From NCBI GenBank assembly GCA_947652605.1, contig OX393577.1, forward strand, positions 60,102,108 through 60,166,107: 64,000 nt of DNA, read 5' to 3'. This DNA comes from Elmis aenea (lineage: Eukaryota; Arthropoda; Insecta; Coleoptera; Elmidae). The notes below the pieces were generated by a model that made no database searches, was not told where the DNA came from, and saw nothing but the letters and a program-made list of their open reading frames with translations. The position numbers and the translations under genes were made by a program. Shown here in pieces: positions 10,701-20,474 of this stretch; positions within the stretch are counted from its first letter, which is position 1; each line of letters starts with the position of its first letter.

Positions 10701-13486
10701 TTCTAAGTCGAAAATCTTGATACAAAAATGTTGTACCAGGTTTCCTATGGTTTCAGGTACCATTAAAAAAAAAAATTGGCAACATTGCATACATTGATTT
10801 GCGTTTGGAAATTTTTTTATCAGCAATTTTTACTTAGATATTTATAATATTTGTTCGAACTGAAAGACTTCAGTTCGTAAAAATAGCTGCAAACTTTTGG
10901 TTATCGTAAAACACAAACTAGAAATAACTACGAGAAAAACAGAGATGACAGCTAATGACAATGTTGCCATATGTATTATTTTCATTCAAATCAGTGATTT
11001 ACATATTTTCAACACCAATTTTTTAAAGGAAGAACACAATATCTATGAAAAAATACTATTCGAAATTTATTTTTATTCCAAATTGCAGCTTTTTCATTTG
11101 CAAGTATTAAATAATAACGCTTATTAAAGGACTAAATGTCAAAACTTTGAGGACCTCTTGCAGACACAGTAACCATGGTACAACATTTTCGTATTAAGAT
11201 TTTCACCTTGAAATTTTACAAAGAACATCGCCACGTGTAGCGCTTCCGCCAATTTTTACACACCCTGTATATCCTTCAATATAAATCAAAACCATAAATT
11301 CATTGTTCGATATATCTATAACGTCAATATGTCGATCTATGTCCTCAAATAATTTGTCTAATTCGTCAATATTAGTTGAATTTTCATTGTCATTTTGTGA
11401 TAACTCAAAAAATAAGGTTTTTATTTCAAAATTTCCGTAAATCACTGATTTTAACTTTAACAGATTATTGACCCAATCTTTCTTCCAATGGATCTGTTTG
11501 AAATTTTTCCAACAATACAAATTGTATTTTATGTTGCTTAAATAAATATTTTATCAATAATAGTAACGTATTTCAAGTATGTCTTAATGAAGAAAATGAT
11601 TTGTCAACGCTCCGTTTCGTTTAGCAATGTTATTAATTTCCAACTCATCCCATTTCTTAACCCATTCCACAAAATTTTTCAAAAATGCCAAGTTTTCATG
11701 TTGCAAGTTTGTTATTGGTTCTGTATATTGATCACGAAGACGTTGCCCTTTATATACATTTTTGCAATTTACAATTTTCCACCAATTAGAAATTAATTGC
11801 ATAAATGTGATTGCACCCAAAGCATTCATTTTTAAATCATTTTGGAACATTTTCAAAGCAGTGCAGTTTTAATTACATTAGAATTTTCTGAATAAAAAAG
11901 TCGCCTTAGGTACGAAATTTTAGCTTCTAAATACCTATCGATTGTTACTATTCAACGATGAAGAACACTTAGTATGGTCATAGATGTTCAAGATACAATT
12001 TTCTTTAATTATCTCGTTTTAGAGACCAGCAAAAACATTAAAACGTACCGCAAACATGAGCAAATAATGAACGGTCGGCCTTTATCCCCACCACTTTTCT
12101 CGCATTTTGCTGTAAGGAGTCGGCCCGCTAGTATAACGAAGGCCTCGGTATATCGTATATGTCATCCCCTATCTCAAATTGACGAACACTTTTCCCTTTA
12201 AAATTTTTATTTTGTCTTTTAGTCGAAAATTAATTTGGTTAAATTAACTAACCTAGCCCTTAAATTTCTACCTAATATTAATTCCGATGGTATTACCCCG
12301 GATATATAGCCACTTCCAAATTTTATTTGTAAAAGATTTGTAATATTTAAGATTTTTAGATGGCGAAAAAACAAAAAAAAATTCAGTGTCAGTCATTGAC
12401 AGTTCAATTAATTCTTGTATATAAATACATCATTTAACTAAACATCTAATGTTTCTCTACCATTTTTATATATTAATGAAGTTCCTGGTTATATATTCAT
12501 GTTCTTCACCTATGGACCCAGACCCCATTATAACGTGTTATAAGTCTGTAAACAAATGTGAGGACAGTACCCGCTGTCAATTCTACGAAGCTCGCACAGA
12601 AACTTGCCACTATGGTGAAAGTCTGTTGAATTGGGAGAGAGTATATAGGACAGTTACTCTAAACATAAGTTACAAATGTGCTAGAATTATATACATAGGT
12701 AAAAAATCAAATGATCTAACTTTTAGTTACTTTTAAGGGTCTATTTCATCAATCTATGCACATACATTTGACTACTGAAAATAATTCAAGAGAATATTTT
12801 ATACATTTATTAGATAACTATAATTTTACTCTTTTGATTGAAAAATAATGAAGAAAATTTGCTACTACAGAAAACTTTTGTTGCCAATAATCATTACAAG
12901 ATTAAAATACCTATTGTTTCAGATTCTTCTACTAATATAAAGAAAAAGAAGTACGGCTGCGTAGGAGAACTCCGCGATCACACTTTCTGCAAAGACGATT
13001 TAGTATTGTTCTCAATACAAAAATGGGAAGATTGTTATGTTTGCAACAACTATCATAGATGTAACGAAGAAGAATAGTAAGGCAACAACATAATTTGTAC
13101 ATGAACTACTTTCAACTGTTTTAACAATGATTGTTACAACATGGAATTATATTTGAATTGAATGTATATAAAAAAGCTAGACTTCATTTAAACAAAAGAT
13201 TTAAAATAAAATAAATCAATAAAATGTTTATTTTGACCAAAAACACAAAAATTAAATACATTTTATAAATAATATACTTCAGCTTACCTTTTCTTGCTCT
13301 GGATTACCAGCTAATAATTTGTACATTACTGCTTTAGCCTTTTCTTTGTTATTGTCAACGGTATCATGCGCTGCTGTATTTAAGGCCAAAACAAAACAAG
13401 TATAAGTTTCTTTAAGCTGATCTTCAAAATACCATATAGTAATAAGTAATGATAATAGCGTAGGCGGTTTTAATTGTATAACTTCG
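1780..13486 (-). CDS. CEBPZ: CEBPZ/Noc1 orthologue, middle part of the gene (six exons)
   Basis: CEBPZ (yeast Noc1/Mak21) is a nucleolar CBF/Mak21-domain protein needed for early 60S ribosome assembly. Exons in transcript order are 13486-13288, 8916-8635, 6705-6503, 6395-6248, 2330-2112 and 2056-1780, all with GT-AG borders and matching phases. They encode family landmarks such as NKLGDPSQKVASKA, SRAQYYAVCFLSQFYLSHED, SALLMGVNRAYPYAK and GWVHMNSKKC...RNPLYAGGE...HPTVALFADQILSG, with an acidic stretch in the 2330-2112 exon. The N-terminal third is not found upstream in the window. The donor at 1780 (G|GTATGT, phase 1) has no partner at lower coordinates, but it fits the exon starting at 22442. 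Introns are full of nested transposons. Identity is firm. Continuity of the locus is not. Confidence 0.9.
3281..3738. repeat. Two head-to-tail palindromic units, about 228 bp each, nested in G1
   Basis: Each unit is a near-perfect hairpin. The left side contains CTTGTACAATTTGCTGTC then TGTACAGCTGTTGCCAAG, and the right side has their reverse complements around a short loop with TTGACATACGCGAAGTGTC. The second unit begins where the first ends and shares AGCT with it. The sequence outside looks like the centre of the host G1 element. Confidence 0.75.
4120..4773. mobile_element. Non-autonomous TIR element, 654 bp, 3-bp target duplication CAT
   Basis: The ends are AGTTGCGTTCGGGACG and, inverted, AGGTGCGTTCGGGACG. 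CAT flanks both sides (4117-4119 and 4774-4776). Removing the element plus one CAT restores the uninterrupted G1 arm (..ACCCATGTAATCCC). A 3-bp duplication with G-rich TIRs fits the PIF/Harbinger or CACTA groups; the group is inferred. No transposase is present. Confidence 0.8.
4807..5929. mobile_element. Foldback MITE, family G1 copy 2
   Basis: It starts CAGGGTGGTCCAAATTCGA directly after a TA shared with copy 1, and ends with the inverse (one mismatch in the last bases). The two arms are reverse complements for several hundred bases, so the transcript would be one long hairpin. Open frames such as 5586-5780 recur in the copy at 46832-48029 because they are repeat sequence. Confidence 0.85.
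6758..8581. mobile_element. Foldback MITE, family G3, carrying a solo LTR
   Basis: The ends are CAGGGTGGACCAAATTCGC and its inverse at 8581, flanked by TA. The arms are long imperfect reverse complements (for example GGCCATGACTTTATGTG near 7099 against the inverse near 8225). A solo LTR (7538-8150) lies in one arm. The element fills most of the CEBPZ intron between the exons at 6705 and 8635. Confidence 0.82.
7538..8150 (+). mobile_element. Solo LTR, 613 bp, target duplication ATAT
   Basis: It starts TGTCACAGCTG and ends AGCCGCGACA. ATAT is duplicated at 7534-7537 and 8151-8154, and the interrupted G3 arm is restored when the insert is removed. A possible AATAAA-type signal lies around 8025. 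It is GC-richer than its surroundings. It probably comes from a Ty3/gypsy-like element by LTR-LTR recombination. Open frames inside it (7666-7908) are LTR sequence, not genes. Confidence 0.8.
8917..9982. other. CEBPZ intron sequence of unknown nature
   Basis: After about 8970 the base composition becomes more GC-rich. The short motif GAACTGAGTTCG appears twice (about 9017 and 9109) in loosely repeated surroundings. Two overlapping plus-strand frames exist (8975-9208, 9148-9342), but their residues look like no domain I know. It may be an unclassified transposon insertion. Confidence 0.4.
9983..12162 (-). mobile_element. P-like DNA transposon, copy A, with decayed transposase
   Basis: The ends are inverted repeats of about 90 bp: CCGAGGCCTTCG then TACTAGCGGGCC at about 9993, and the inverse at about 12125-12155. 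A further shared block is GTGGTGGGGATAAAGGCCG. On the minus strand a transposase remnant reads from 11856 down to about 10380. Frames 11856-11584 (with NWWKIVNCKN and YTEPI) and 11520-11270 are followed, beyond a MITE insertion, by a frame with YLDRGGLKIPKDFIVKILCAMY around 10540. Residue patterns recall the C-terminal half of P-element/THAP9-type transposases. The superfamily call is tentative; the TIRs are seen directly. Confidence 0.6.
10647..11267. mobile_element. MITE, 621 bp, CAGGGTGTG ends, inserted in P-like copy A
   Basis: The ends are CAGGGTGTGTATAAATTGG and, inverted, CAGGGTGTGTAAAAATTGG, flanked by TA. It interrupts the transposase frame just after codons for YIEGYTG. The paralogous sequence in copy B at about 16500 is uninterrupted and equals this site minus the element and one TA, which fixes both the element's ends and the target duplication. 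Confidence 0.9.
12418..12426 (+). promoter_or_regulatory. Possible TATA box for the small cysteine-rich gene
   Basis: TATATAAAT lies 22 bp before the first ATG (12449) and 49 bp before the second in-frame ATG (12476). If transcription starts about 30 bp downstream, the second ATG is the more natural start. Confidence 0.4.
12449..13077 (+). CDS. Small secreted cysteine-rich protein, possibly Ly6/uPAR-like, two exons
   Basis: Exons are 12449-12698 (donor G|GTAAAA, phase 1) and 12923-13077 (acceptor TTGTTTCAG). The product is about 134 residues from the first ATG. The N-terminus is hydrophobic (MFLYHFYILMKFLVIYSCSS), fitting a signal peptide; the alternative start at 12476 would give a shorter one. 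The mature part has ten cysteines and ends CYVCNNYHRCNEEE, recalling the final Cys-Asn of three-finger Ly6 domains, though the spacing of the first cysteines is not classical. It sits inside a CEBPZ intron on the opposite strand, with AATAAA signals near 13208. No GPI-anchor tail is seen. Gene likely; family tentative. Confidence 0.55.
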
Positions 13487-14752
13487 CTACGGGTCTATTA
13501 GCAACTTTGAAATTTGTCTTGTAGATGAATATAAGCATAAGGATGCTAGTTCTGAAACAATTTTGTTCCTACAAGCATACAGGGCCAAGTTATGAATTTT
13601 TGAAAATAAGTAATGATAATAGCGTAGGCGGTTTTAATTGTATAACTTCGCTACCGGTCTATTAGCAACTTTGAAATTTGTATTGTAGATGAATATAAGC
13701 ATTAGGATGCTATTTCTGAAACAATTTTGATCCTACAAGCATACAGGGCCAAGTTATGAATTTTTGAAAATAAGTAATGATAATAGCGTAGGCGGTTTTA
13801 ATTGTATAACTTCGCTACCGGTCTATTAGCAACTTTAAAATTTGTATTGTAGATGAATATAAGCATAAGGATGCTATTTCTGAAACAATTTTGCTCCTAC
13901 AAGCATACAGGGCAAAGTTATGAATTTTTGAAAATAAGTAATGATAATAGCGTAGGCGGTTTTAATTGTATAACTTCGCTATCGGTCTATTAGCAACTTT
14001 GAAATTTGTTTTGTAGATGAATATAAGCATAAGGATGCTATTTCTGAAGCAATTTTGCTCCTACAAGCATACAGGGCCAAGTTATGAATTTTTGAAAATA
14101 AGTAATGATAATAGCGTAGGCGGTTTTAATTGTATAACTTCGCTACAGGTCTATTAGCAACTTTGAAATTTGTCTTGTAGATGAATATAAGCATAATGAT
14201 GCTATTTCTGAAGCAATTTTGCTCCTACAAGCATACAGGGCCAAGTTATGAATTTTTGAAAATAAGTAATGATAATAGCGTAGGCGGTTTTAATTGTATA
14301 ACTTCGCTACCGGTCTATTAGCAACTTTGAAATTTGTATTGTAGATGAATATAAGCATTAGGATGCTATTTCTTAAACAATTTTGATCCTACAAGCATAC
14401 AGGGCCAAGTTATGAATTTTTGAAAATAAGTAATGATAATAGCGTAGGCGGTTTTAATTGTATAACTTCGCTACAGGTCTATTAGCAACTTTGAAATATG
14501 TTTTGTAGATGAATATAAGCATAAGGATGCTATTTCTGAAACAATTTTGCTCCTACAAGCATACAGGGCCAAGTTATGAATTTTTGAAAATAAGTAATGA
14601 TAATAGCGTAGGCAATTTTAATTGTATAACTTCGCTACAGGTCTATTAGCAACTTTGAAATTTGTCTTGTAGATGAATATAAGCATAAGGATGCTATTTC
14701 TAAAGCAATTTTGCTCCTACAAGCATACAGGGCCAAGTTATGAATTTTTGAA
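13441..14752. repeat. Tandem array, eight units of exactly 164 bp, carrying a CEBPZ splice acceptor
   Basis: GAAAATAAGTAATGATAAT-type unit junctions recur at 13602, 13766, 13930, 14094, 14258, 14422, 14586 and 14750, all 164 bp apart without indels. Units differ by a few substitutions. Read on the minus strand, each unit contains CTAATAGAC, an AG acceptor (TAG|CGAAG) and about 46 bp of the CEBPZ exon that starts at 13486. Only the unit nearest the exon continues into the full exon. In the others the reading frame hits a stop soon after the duplicated exon part. Confidence 0.95.
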
Positions 14753-14760
14753 AATAAGTA

Positions 14761-14931
14761 ATGTTATTTTGTTTTATTATCGTAGAGCGCTTGGAATCGA
14801 GAATGACGGAGCTATCGCTCCCTAGTAGGTGGGAAGAGTATAGAACTAGGCGCGCCGCGCACGTAGTCAATTCTAAGGCTGACGCTACGCTACTCAAGTG
14901 GCCGCTGGAAGTGGCCGCCAGCTTCACTCTG
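14761..14931. other. GC-rich 170-bp insert of unknown type
   Basis: This short block is much GC-richer than its neighbours. It contains GGCGCGCCGCGC and GTGGCCGCTGGAAGTGGCC and is bounded by the 164-bp array on the left and by the duplicated segment on the right. Both strands are open (14700-14936 minus, 14761-14952 plus), but neither frame looks like a known protein. A SINE or retroelement fragment is possible. Confidence 0.4.
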
Positions 14932-15127
14932 GTCATATATTTCGCTTATTAAAACCTGGAAAATTTTATACATATCCGTATACCATCCGTACTGTATTAT
15001 ACAGTACAGTACTGTATTTTAAGGCGCTGCACTGTATAATTTAAACAAAAATAAATGTTCTGTATTTTATTTTTTTGTACTGTATGTACTGTATTTTTAA
15101 TGTAATGAAAATTGTGCTAATTATAAC

Positions 15128-15473
15128 CAGTGGTGAGCTATGAAATTTTTAACAAAGGGCTCGCTCATAGTTAAATAAAAACAAAAAAATAATGTTAATT
15201 ATATGTTGGAAAAAAAATGGCATTTTAAATTCAAACGTGAATAATCGAGTGATTGTACATAATTCAAAAAATTCTATTGTGCGACGAGTTATTCTAAATT
15301 TAATCGTCATTGCTTGATAGGCATGACTTGGTCGCTTTACAAATGTATGTAATGACAATGATTTTAAGATATATTTTTTCTTGAGAAAATGGTTAACAAG
15401 AAGAACAAGGGGCTCGCAAATTAAGGAATAATTTAAAAAAGTGCTCGCGCGAGCCCCCTACAGCTCACCACTG
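15128..15473. mobile_element. Non-autonomous hAT MITE, 346 bp, 8-bp duplication ATTATAAC
   Basis: The ends are CAGTGGTGAGCT and its inverse AGCTCACCACTG. ATTATAAC is repeated exactly at 15120-15127 and 15474-15481, the 8-bp duplication of hAT elements. No transposase is present. It is nested in a larger insert (about 14975-15705) that itself seems to be flanked by ATACAT. Confidence 0.88.
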
Positions 15474-15782
15474 ATTATAACCCAATCTTTTACATAGCGC
15501 GAGCCACAAACATATAATTCAATATAATTTCCATCTTCAAAATTCGTGAAAGCAAAAAAATAAACAAACTTCATCCACATTTTTTGTTCCGTTCTTTCTA
15601 AAACACATTTTTTGTTCCGGTCTTCTTAAAAAAAAACGTGAAAGTAAAAAAAAAAACGTAATCCACCTTTTGTACTGTATTTTTGTCTAGAAATAATGGT
15701 CACCGTATACATAGCACACAAAATTTTAACAATGAAGTCTTTTGGGATTTTTAAAGCCACCACAATCTAAGTAATTTATATA

Positions 15783-16403
15783 CAGGGTGTGTAAAAATTG
15801 GCGGAAGCGCTACACGTGGCGATGTTCTTCGTAAAATTCTAAGTTGAAAATCTTCATACAAAAATGATGTACCATGCTTGCTGTGTCTGCAAGAGGTCCT
15901 CAAAGTTTTGACATTTAGTCCTTTAATAAGCGTTATTATTTAATACTTGCAAATGAAAAAGCTGCAATTTGGAATAAAAATAAATTTCGAATAGTATTTT
16001 TTGCTAGAGATTGTGTTCCTTTCAAAAATTGGTGTTGAAAATATGTAAATCAATGATTTGAATGAAAATAATACATATGGCAACATTGTCATTAACTGTC
16101 ATCTCTGTTTTTCTTGTAATTTTTTCTAGTTTGTGTTTTACGATACCCAAAAGTTTGTAGCTATGTTTACGAACTGAAGGCCTTCAGTTCGAACAAAAAT
16201 TGTAAGTACCTAAGTAAAAATTGCTGATAAAAAAATGTCCAAACGCAAATCAATGTATGCAATGTTGCCAATTTTTTTTTCTTTAAATGGTTCCTGAGGC
16301 CATAGGAAGCATGGTACAACATTTTTGTATGAAGATTTTCGACTTGGAATTTCACGAAGAACATCGTCACGTGTAGCGCTTCCGCCAATTTATACACACC
16401 CTG
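15783..16403. mobile_element. MITE, 621 bp, CAGGGTGTG ends, inserted in copy B
   Basis: It is the same family and length as 10647-11267 but in the opposite orientation and at a different site of the duplicated segment. Copy A at about 10545 shows the intact target (TTTATATATAATAAAC), equal to this site minus the element and one TA. Confidence 0.9.
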
Positions 16404-16584
16404 TATAATAAACATTCATATTTTTCATAATTTGATAGAATTTTAACCTTTGTTAAGACGAATTTTACATTTTATTTTAGTTTGCAACTTATTTATTATA
16501 TATCCTTCAATATAAATGAAAACCATAAATTCATTGCTCGATATATCTATAACGTCAATATGTCGATCTATGTCCTCAAATAAC

Positions 16585-16672
16585 TGTGCAAAATTTGGAC
16601 CCGATCGGTCAACGGACCTAGGATTCTATGGCGAACAAACAAACAAACAAGCTCTTTTATATATATAGATAG
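16585..16672 (+). mobile_element. 3' end fragment of a non-LTR retroelement (RTE-like)
   Basis: A sequence with GGACCCGATCGG and the run AACAAACAAACAAACAAGCTC followed by a TATATATATAGAT tail replaces about 210 bp of copy A sequence. A 3' end with (CAAA)n and short TA-rich repeats resembles dead-on-arrival RTE-type insertions; this is inference from the tail only. Confidence 0.45.
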
Positions 16673-17496
16673 TAACGTATTTCAAGTATGTCTTAATGAA
16701 GAAAATGATTTGTCAACGCTCCGTTTCGTTTAGCAATGTTATTAATTTCCAACTCATCCCATTTCTTAACCCATTCCACAAAATTTTTCAAAAATGCCAA
16801 GTTTTCATGTTGCAAGTTTGTTATTGGTTCTGTATATTGATCACGAAGACGTTGCCCTTTATATACATTTTTGCAATTTACAATTTTCCACCAATTAGAA
16901 ATTAATTGCATAAATGTGATTGCACCCAAAGCATTCATTTTTAAATCATTTTGGAACATTTTCAAAGCAGTGCAGTTTTAATTACATTAGAATTTTCTGA
17001 ATAAAAAAGTCGCCTTAGGTACGAAATTTTAGCTTCTAAATACCTATCGATTGTTACTATTGAACGATGAAGAACACTTAGTATGGTCATAGATGTTCAA
17101 GATACAATTTTCTTTAATTATCTCGTTTTAGAGACCAGCAAAAACATTAAAACGTACCGCAAACATGAGCAAATAATGAACGGTCGGCCTTTATCCCCAC
17201 CACTTTTCTCGCATTTTGCTGTAAGGAGTCGGCCCGCTAGTATAACGAAGGCCTCGGTATATCGTATATGTCATCCCCTATCTCAAATTGACGAACACTT
17301 TTCCCTTTAAAATTTTTATTTTGTCTTTTAGTCGAAAATTAATTTGGTTAAATTAAAACTAACCTAGAAAATACCCTCGAATCCGCCGCGCGTCCGCATA
17401 ATACAGCTTCAACGGCGAAAAGGGCCTGCATAACATATAAAATCCGCCGTCCGGAGGACTTTTAAGTTTATACAAGCTATTGCGCCGGCGGATATA

Positions 17497-19036
17497 CAGG
17501 GTGCCCATTTTTCTAACCTGTTGTATGGGTAACTCCGTTAATATTAGAGATACAGAAACGTTTAAATTAGCAAATTTGTGCAGAATTTAAAGGGAAATCT
17601 GATGCCATTTTCAAATTTGACCTACGCCATCAACTTTTTGAAATATTTTGAAAAAACTGAAAAATGTCGATTTTTTCAAACTTGAATAATTCCGTAACCA
17701 TATGAGTTAGAACCAAAATAAAAATTGGCTCTTATGGATGTTTTTACGTAGATTTTAAATATGTTAACGGAATTTTCATAGCACTCTCGATTTCCGAGTT
17801 ATAGCACAAACTTGCATTTTTTTTAATGGAAGTCATAGTTGGCTATGGTCTTATTAAAAAGGCTATTTTTTTCTCGTTTCAATGATATAAGCCATATAAG
17901 GGTTGTTATGCTTTACTTTTGTAGTTTTTCTTTAAATAAGCAAAAATCATTTTACATGTTCACTGCCTACTAATAGATGGGAGTTATACTGTGTTGATGT
18001 TCTTTTTTTTTCGATGCGACATTTAAGAGTTGTCTCTTATCGTTAGTGTAGCAATTATTAGCCAGTTACGGCCTTTTCAGTTGACACCACATTCAAGGGA
18101 CAACTCCCGGGTAGGGTAGATGATGTTGGTTTATAATTTACGTATTCTAGGACTCTCTCTTCATCTTCTTGCTTAAATTTAATTTTCAAACCTTTGGATT
18201 TTGTAAATGACCTGTATTTTTTTAAATTGGTTTCTAATAACGAAAAAAATTTCTTTCTTGGTTGCCTCCTTTCCATAAATCTTTGCAAATACATTTCAAT
18301 TGAATTTCTACTATTTCTATTACAAGCCTAGTAATAAAAAAGCATGTCGTTTCTTTTTTTATTAGAAAATATTGTTTTTGAAATTTACAATAAAGTCAAT
18401 CAAAAATTTTGATCAACACGAGAGAGAGATTTATACGTATAACAAACAATAAATTTTATTTGACAAACTCTGAGATTTTGTTTTTAAAATTTGTAACTGG
18501 CTAATAACTACTACACTAAGATAACTCTTAAATGTCACCTCGGAAAAAAAAAAGATCAACACGGGATAACTCCCATCTATTAGTAGGCAGTGAACATGTA
18601 AAATGATTTTTGCTTATTTAAAGAAAAACTACAAAAGTCAAGCATAACAACCCTTATATCATTGAAACGAGAAAAAAATAACCTTTTTAATATGACCATA
18701 GCCAACTATGACTTCCATTTAAAAAAATGCAAGTTTGTGCTATAACTCGGAAATCGAGAGTGCTATGAAAATTCCGTTAACATATTTAAAATCTACGTAA
18801 AAGTATCTATAAAAGTCAATTTTTATTTTTGTTCTAACTTATATGGTTACAGAATTATTCAAGTTTGAAAAAATCGACATTTTTCAGTTTTTTCAAAATA
18901 TTTCAAAAAGTTGATGACGTAGGTCAAATTTGAAAATGGTAACAGATTTCCCTTTAAATTTGCTAATTTAAACGTTTCTGTAACTCTAATATTAACGGAG
19001 TTACCCATACAACAGGTTAGAAAAATGGGCACCCTG
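17497..19036. mobile_element. Foldback element, CAGGGTGCCCATTTTTC ends, copy 1 (1.54 kb)
   Basis: The ends are CAGGGTGCCCATTTTTCTAA and its inverse, flanked by TA. Long inner inverted repeats include AACTCCGTTAATATTAGAG and TAGATGGGAGTTATACTG-type blocks around a central part near 18050-18300. The frames at 18058-18294 and 18859-19053 reappear in copy 2 (28909-30438) and are repeat sequence. No transposase is recognised. Confidence 0.88.
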
Positions 19037-19038
19037 TA

Positions 19039-19756
19039 TAGCACCTTTTTCAAACAAAAATCAAAACATTTTTAACCCAGCGATACGCTTAAACTTTGAC
19101 AAATATGTTATTTATTACCCTAAATAACAATTATTTATACTAGAACAGTTCAAATTCTGATTTTAAAATGTGATCCTAATCCAAATAAATATTTACAAGC
19201 TCTCCTGCCAAAAGCATTCATAATCAGCTGCTAGATGCTATTGTTATTCAATTTGGGGTTACTTGTAAAAAAAAGATAGTGCAAAAACTACTTTTAAACC
19301 ACAGTAAATGGTTCAAAACTTCATTCACCTGTTATTTACACCCTCAATAGACATAAATAATTTTGTTGTATCACGTAGATAGATGACTTTAGAAGTAGAA
19401 AAATATTTCATGATCAGCTGACGGTTGTTAATGTTTACAAATTTAATCCAGGGTGTGCCAACTTATGAATCGAAAAACACTAGAACTCAATCTGGGGTAT
19501 TACTCCTTGCATTCATATGATCCTATTACTAAATTTTAATTTCTTTTAAGAAAAGAATCCATATTTGTCAGCCGCTAGATGCTATTGTTTACAAATTCGA
19601 TCAAGTCTGCCAACTTATGAATTATTTGTAAGGAAAAAGCGCAAAATCAACTTTTAAACTTAAGCAAATCGTTTAAAACTTAATGCACGTGTTATTTAGT
19701 TGTTTAAATGTGTTCATTTAGTCTTAAGATAGTGTAAATATTTAGATCTTTTAAAT
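19039..19756. repeat. Inverted duplicate of 28189-28906
   Basis: It reads as the reverse complement of 28189-28906 with hardly any differences along the stretches compared. The match continues into the LTR on one side and into the foldback element on the other. No genes are seen. A short motif, CATCTAGCAGCTGATTATG and variants, is repeated on the copied strand. Confidence 0.9.
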
Positions 19757-19992
19757 TGTGGGAGAAATGTTTAAATTTAAATGTTTCCCGCTGGTTGTTA
19801 CGTCATTTCCTGCGTCCATTATGGTGGGGTGTGCGCGTGACAAGATAGAGGTTATGTTATGTTGGCGGTAGAACGTTATGTGTGTGCTGGTCTTGGCAAG
19901 CAGTTATGAATTATGCTTATGTGTGTTATGCGAGGAAGAATATATTGTACTACCATTTAAACTAGTGGTTTTATTTCGAAAGGCCTCCTACA
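19757..19992 (+). mobile_element. Solo LTR of the Ty3/gypsy element, 236 bp, target duplication AAAT
   Basis: It starts TGTGGGAG and ends CTCCTACA, giving imperfect inverted termini. AAAT is duplicated at 19753-19756 and 19993-19996. It has the same length and near-identical sequence as the LTR at 27953-28188. The paralogous empty site survives near 31420 (read on the minus strand: AGATCTTGTAAATAGTAC). Confidence 0.92.
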
Positions 19993-20044
19993 AAATAGTA
20001 ATTTTCAACTTGCTCAGTATCATCATTTTATTTTGAGACTTCTA

Positions 20045-20345
20045 ATTTAAATTATTGTTTTCAGTTGCACTGGAAAGTCCTTCAATAACTTCTAAGCAAT
20101 GCACTCAAAAGATGTCCAAGACGAATTAAACAAAACATGGAATATGAAGCCACCGTTGATGTGGTTTCAGACAGGAAATCAAGTTATCTACAGGACATGC
20201 CGTGAAAGCCAATCACATAACTCAGTGGAAACTCTCAACATCAAAGTTCTCCTACATTTGGCATTAATTTTTAAAACTTTATTTAAATATTTAATATATT
20301 TACACTCAATATGTTATTTGTTTAGCTGCAGATAATCTATTATCT
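20045..20345 (+). pseudogene. Copy of an exon-like sequence of unknown gene
   Basis: Matches 31072-31390 in inverse orientation. An acceptor-like TTGTTTTCAG precedes it and a frame from 20099 reads 78 codons. Compared with the other copy the frame differs near its end (a short indel), so at least one copy is decayed. The protein-like stretch contains NKTWNMKPPLMWFQ and YRTCRESQSHNS. I do not recognise it. Confidence 0.4.
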
Positions 20346-20474
20346 TATAAGGTAGAATTTGTCGTTCAAAAGTTGTTAGTTTATTACTGTTTTTTTAACA
20401 CTTACTGATATAGTTTATAATTATTGTTAAGTTGTAATATCACTCAATAATTGTAATTTCTCTACGTTAATGTA

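Larger units (their letters stand above)
14932..17360. repeat. Direct duplicate (copy B) of 10441-12256
   Basis: From CATATATTTCGCTTATTAAA at 14936 onward the sequence follows copy A up to AAATTAATTTGGTTAAATTA near 17355. It runs past the right TIR of the P-like element, so unrelated flanking DNA was copied too. The frames 11584-11856 and 16693-16965 encode the same 90 residues, as do 11974-12201 and 17083-17310. Copy-specific changes are a ~730-bp insert at 14975-15705, a MITE at a new site, and replacement of about 210 bp by a retroelement tail at 16585-16672. Confidence 0.9.

Noticed and set aside
13441..14752. CRISPR-like or satellite array
   Set aside because: The unit is 164 bp, continuous without spacers, and derived in part from a CEBPZ exon border in a eukaryotic genome. 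Not CRISPR.
14700..14952. Opposed frames in the GC-rich block next to the array
   Set aside because: Both strands are open because of base composition. The left end lies in the 164-bp repeat and the right end in duplicated transposon sequence.
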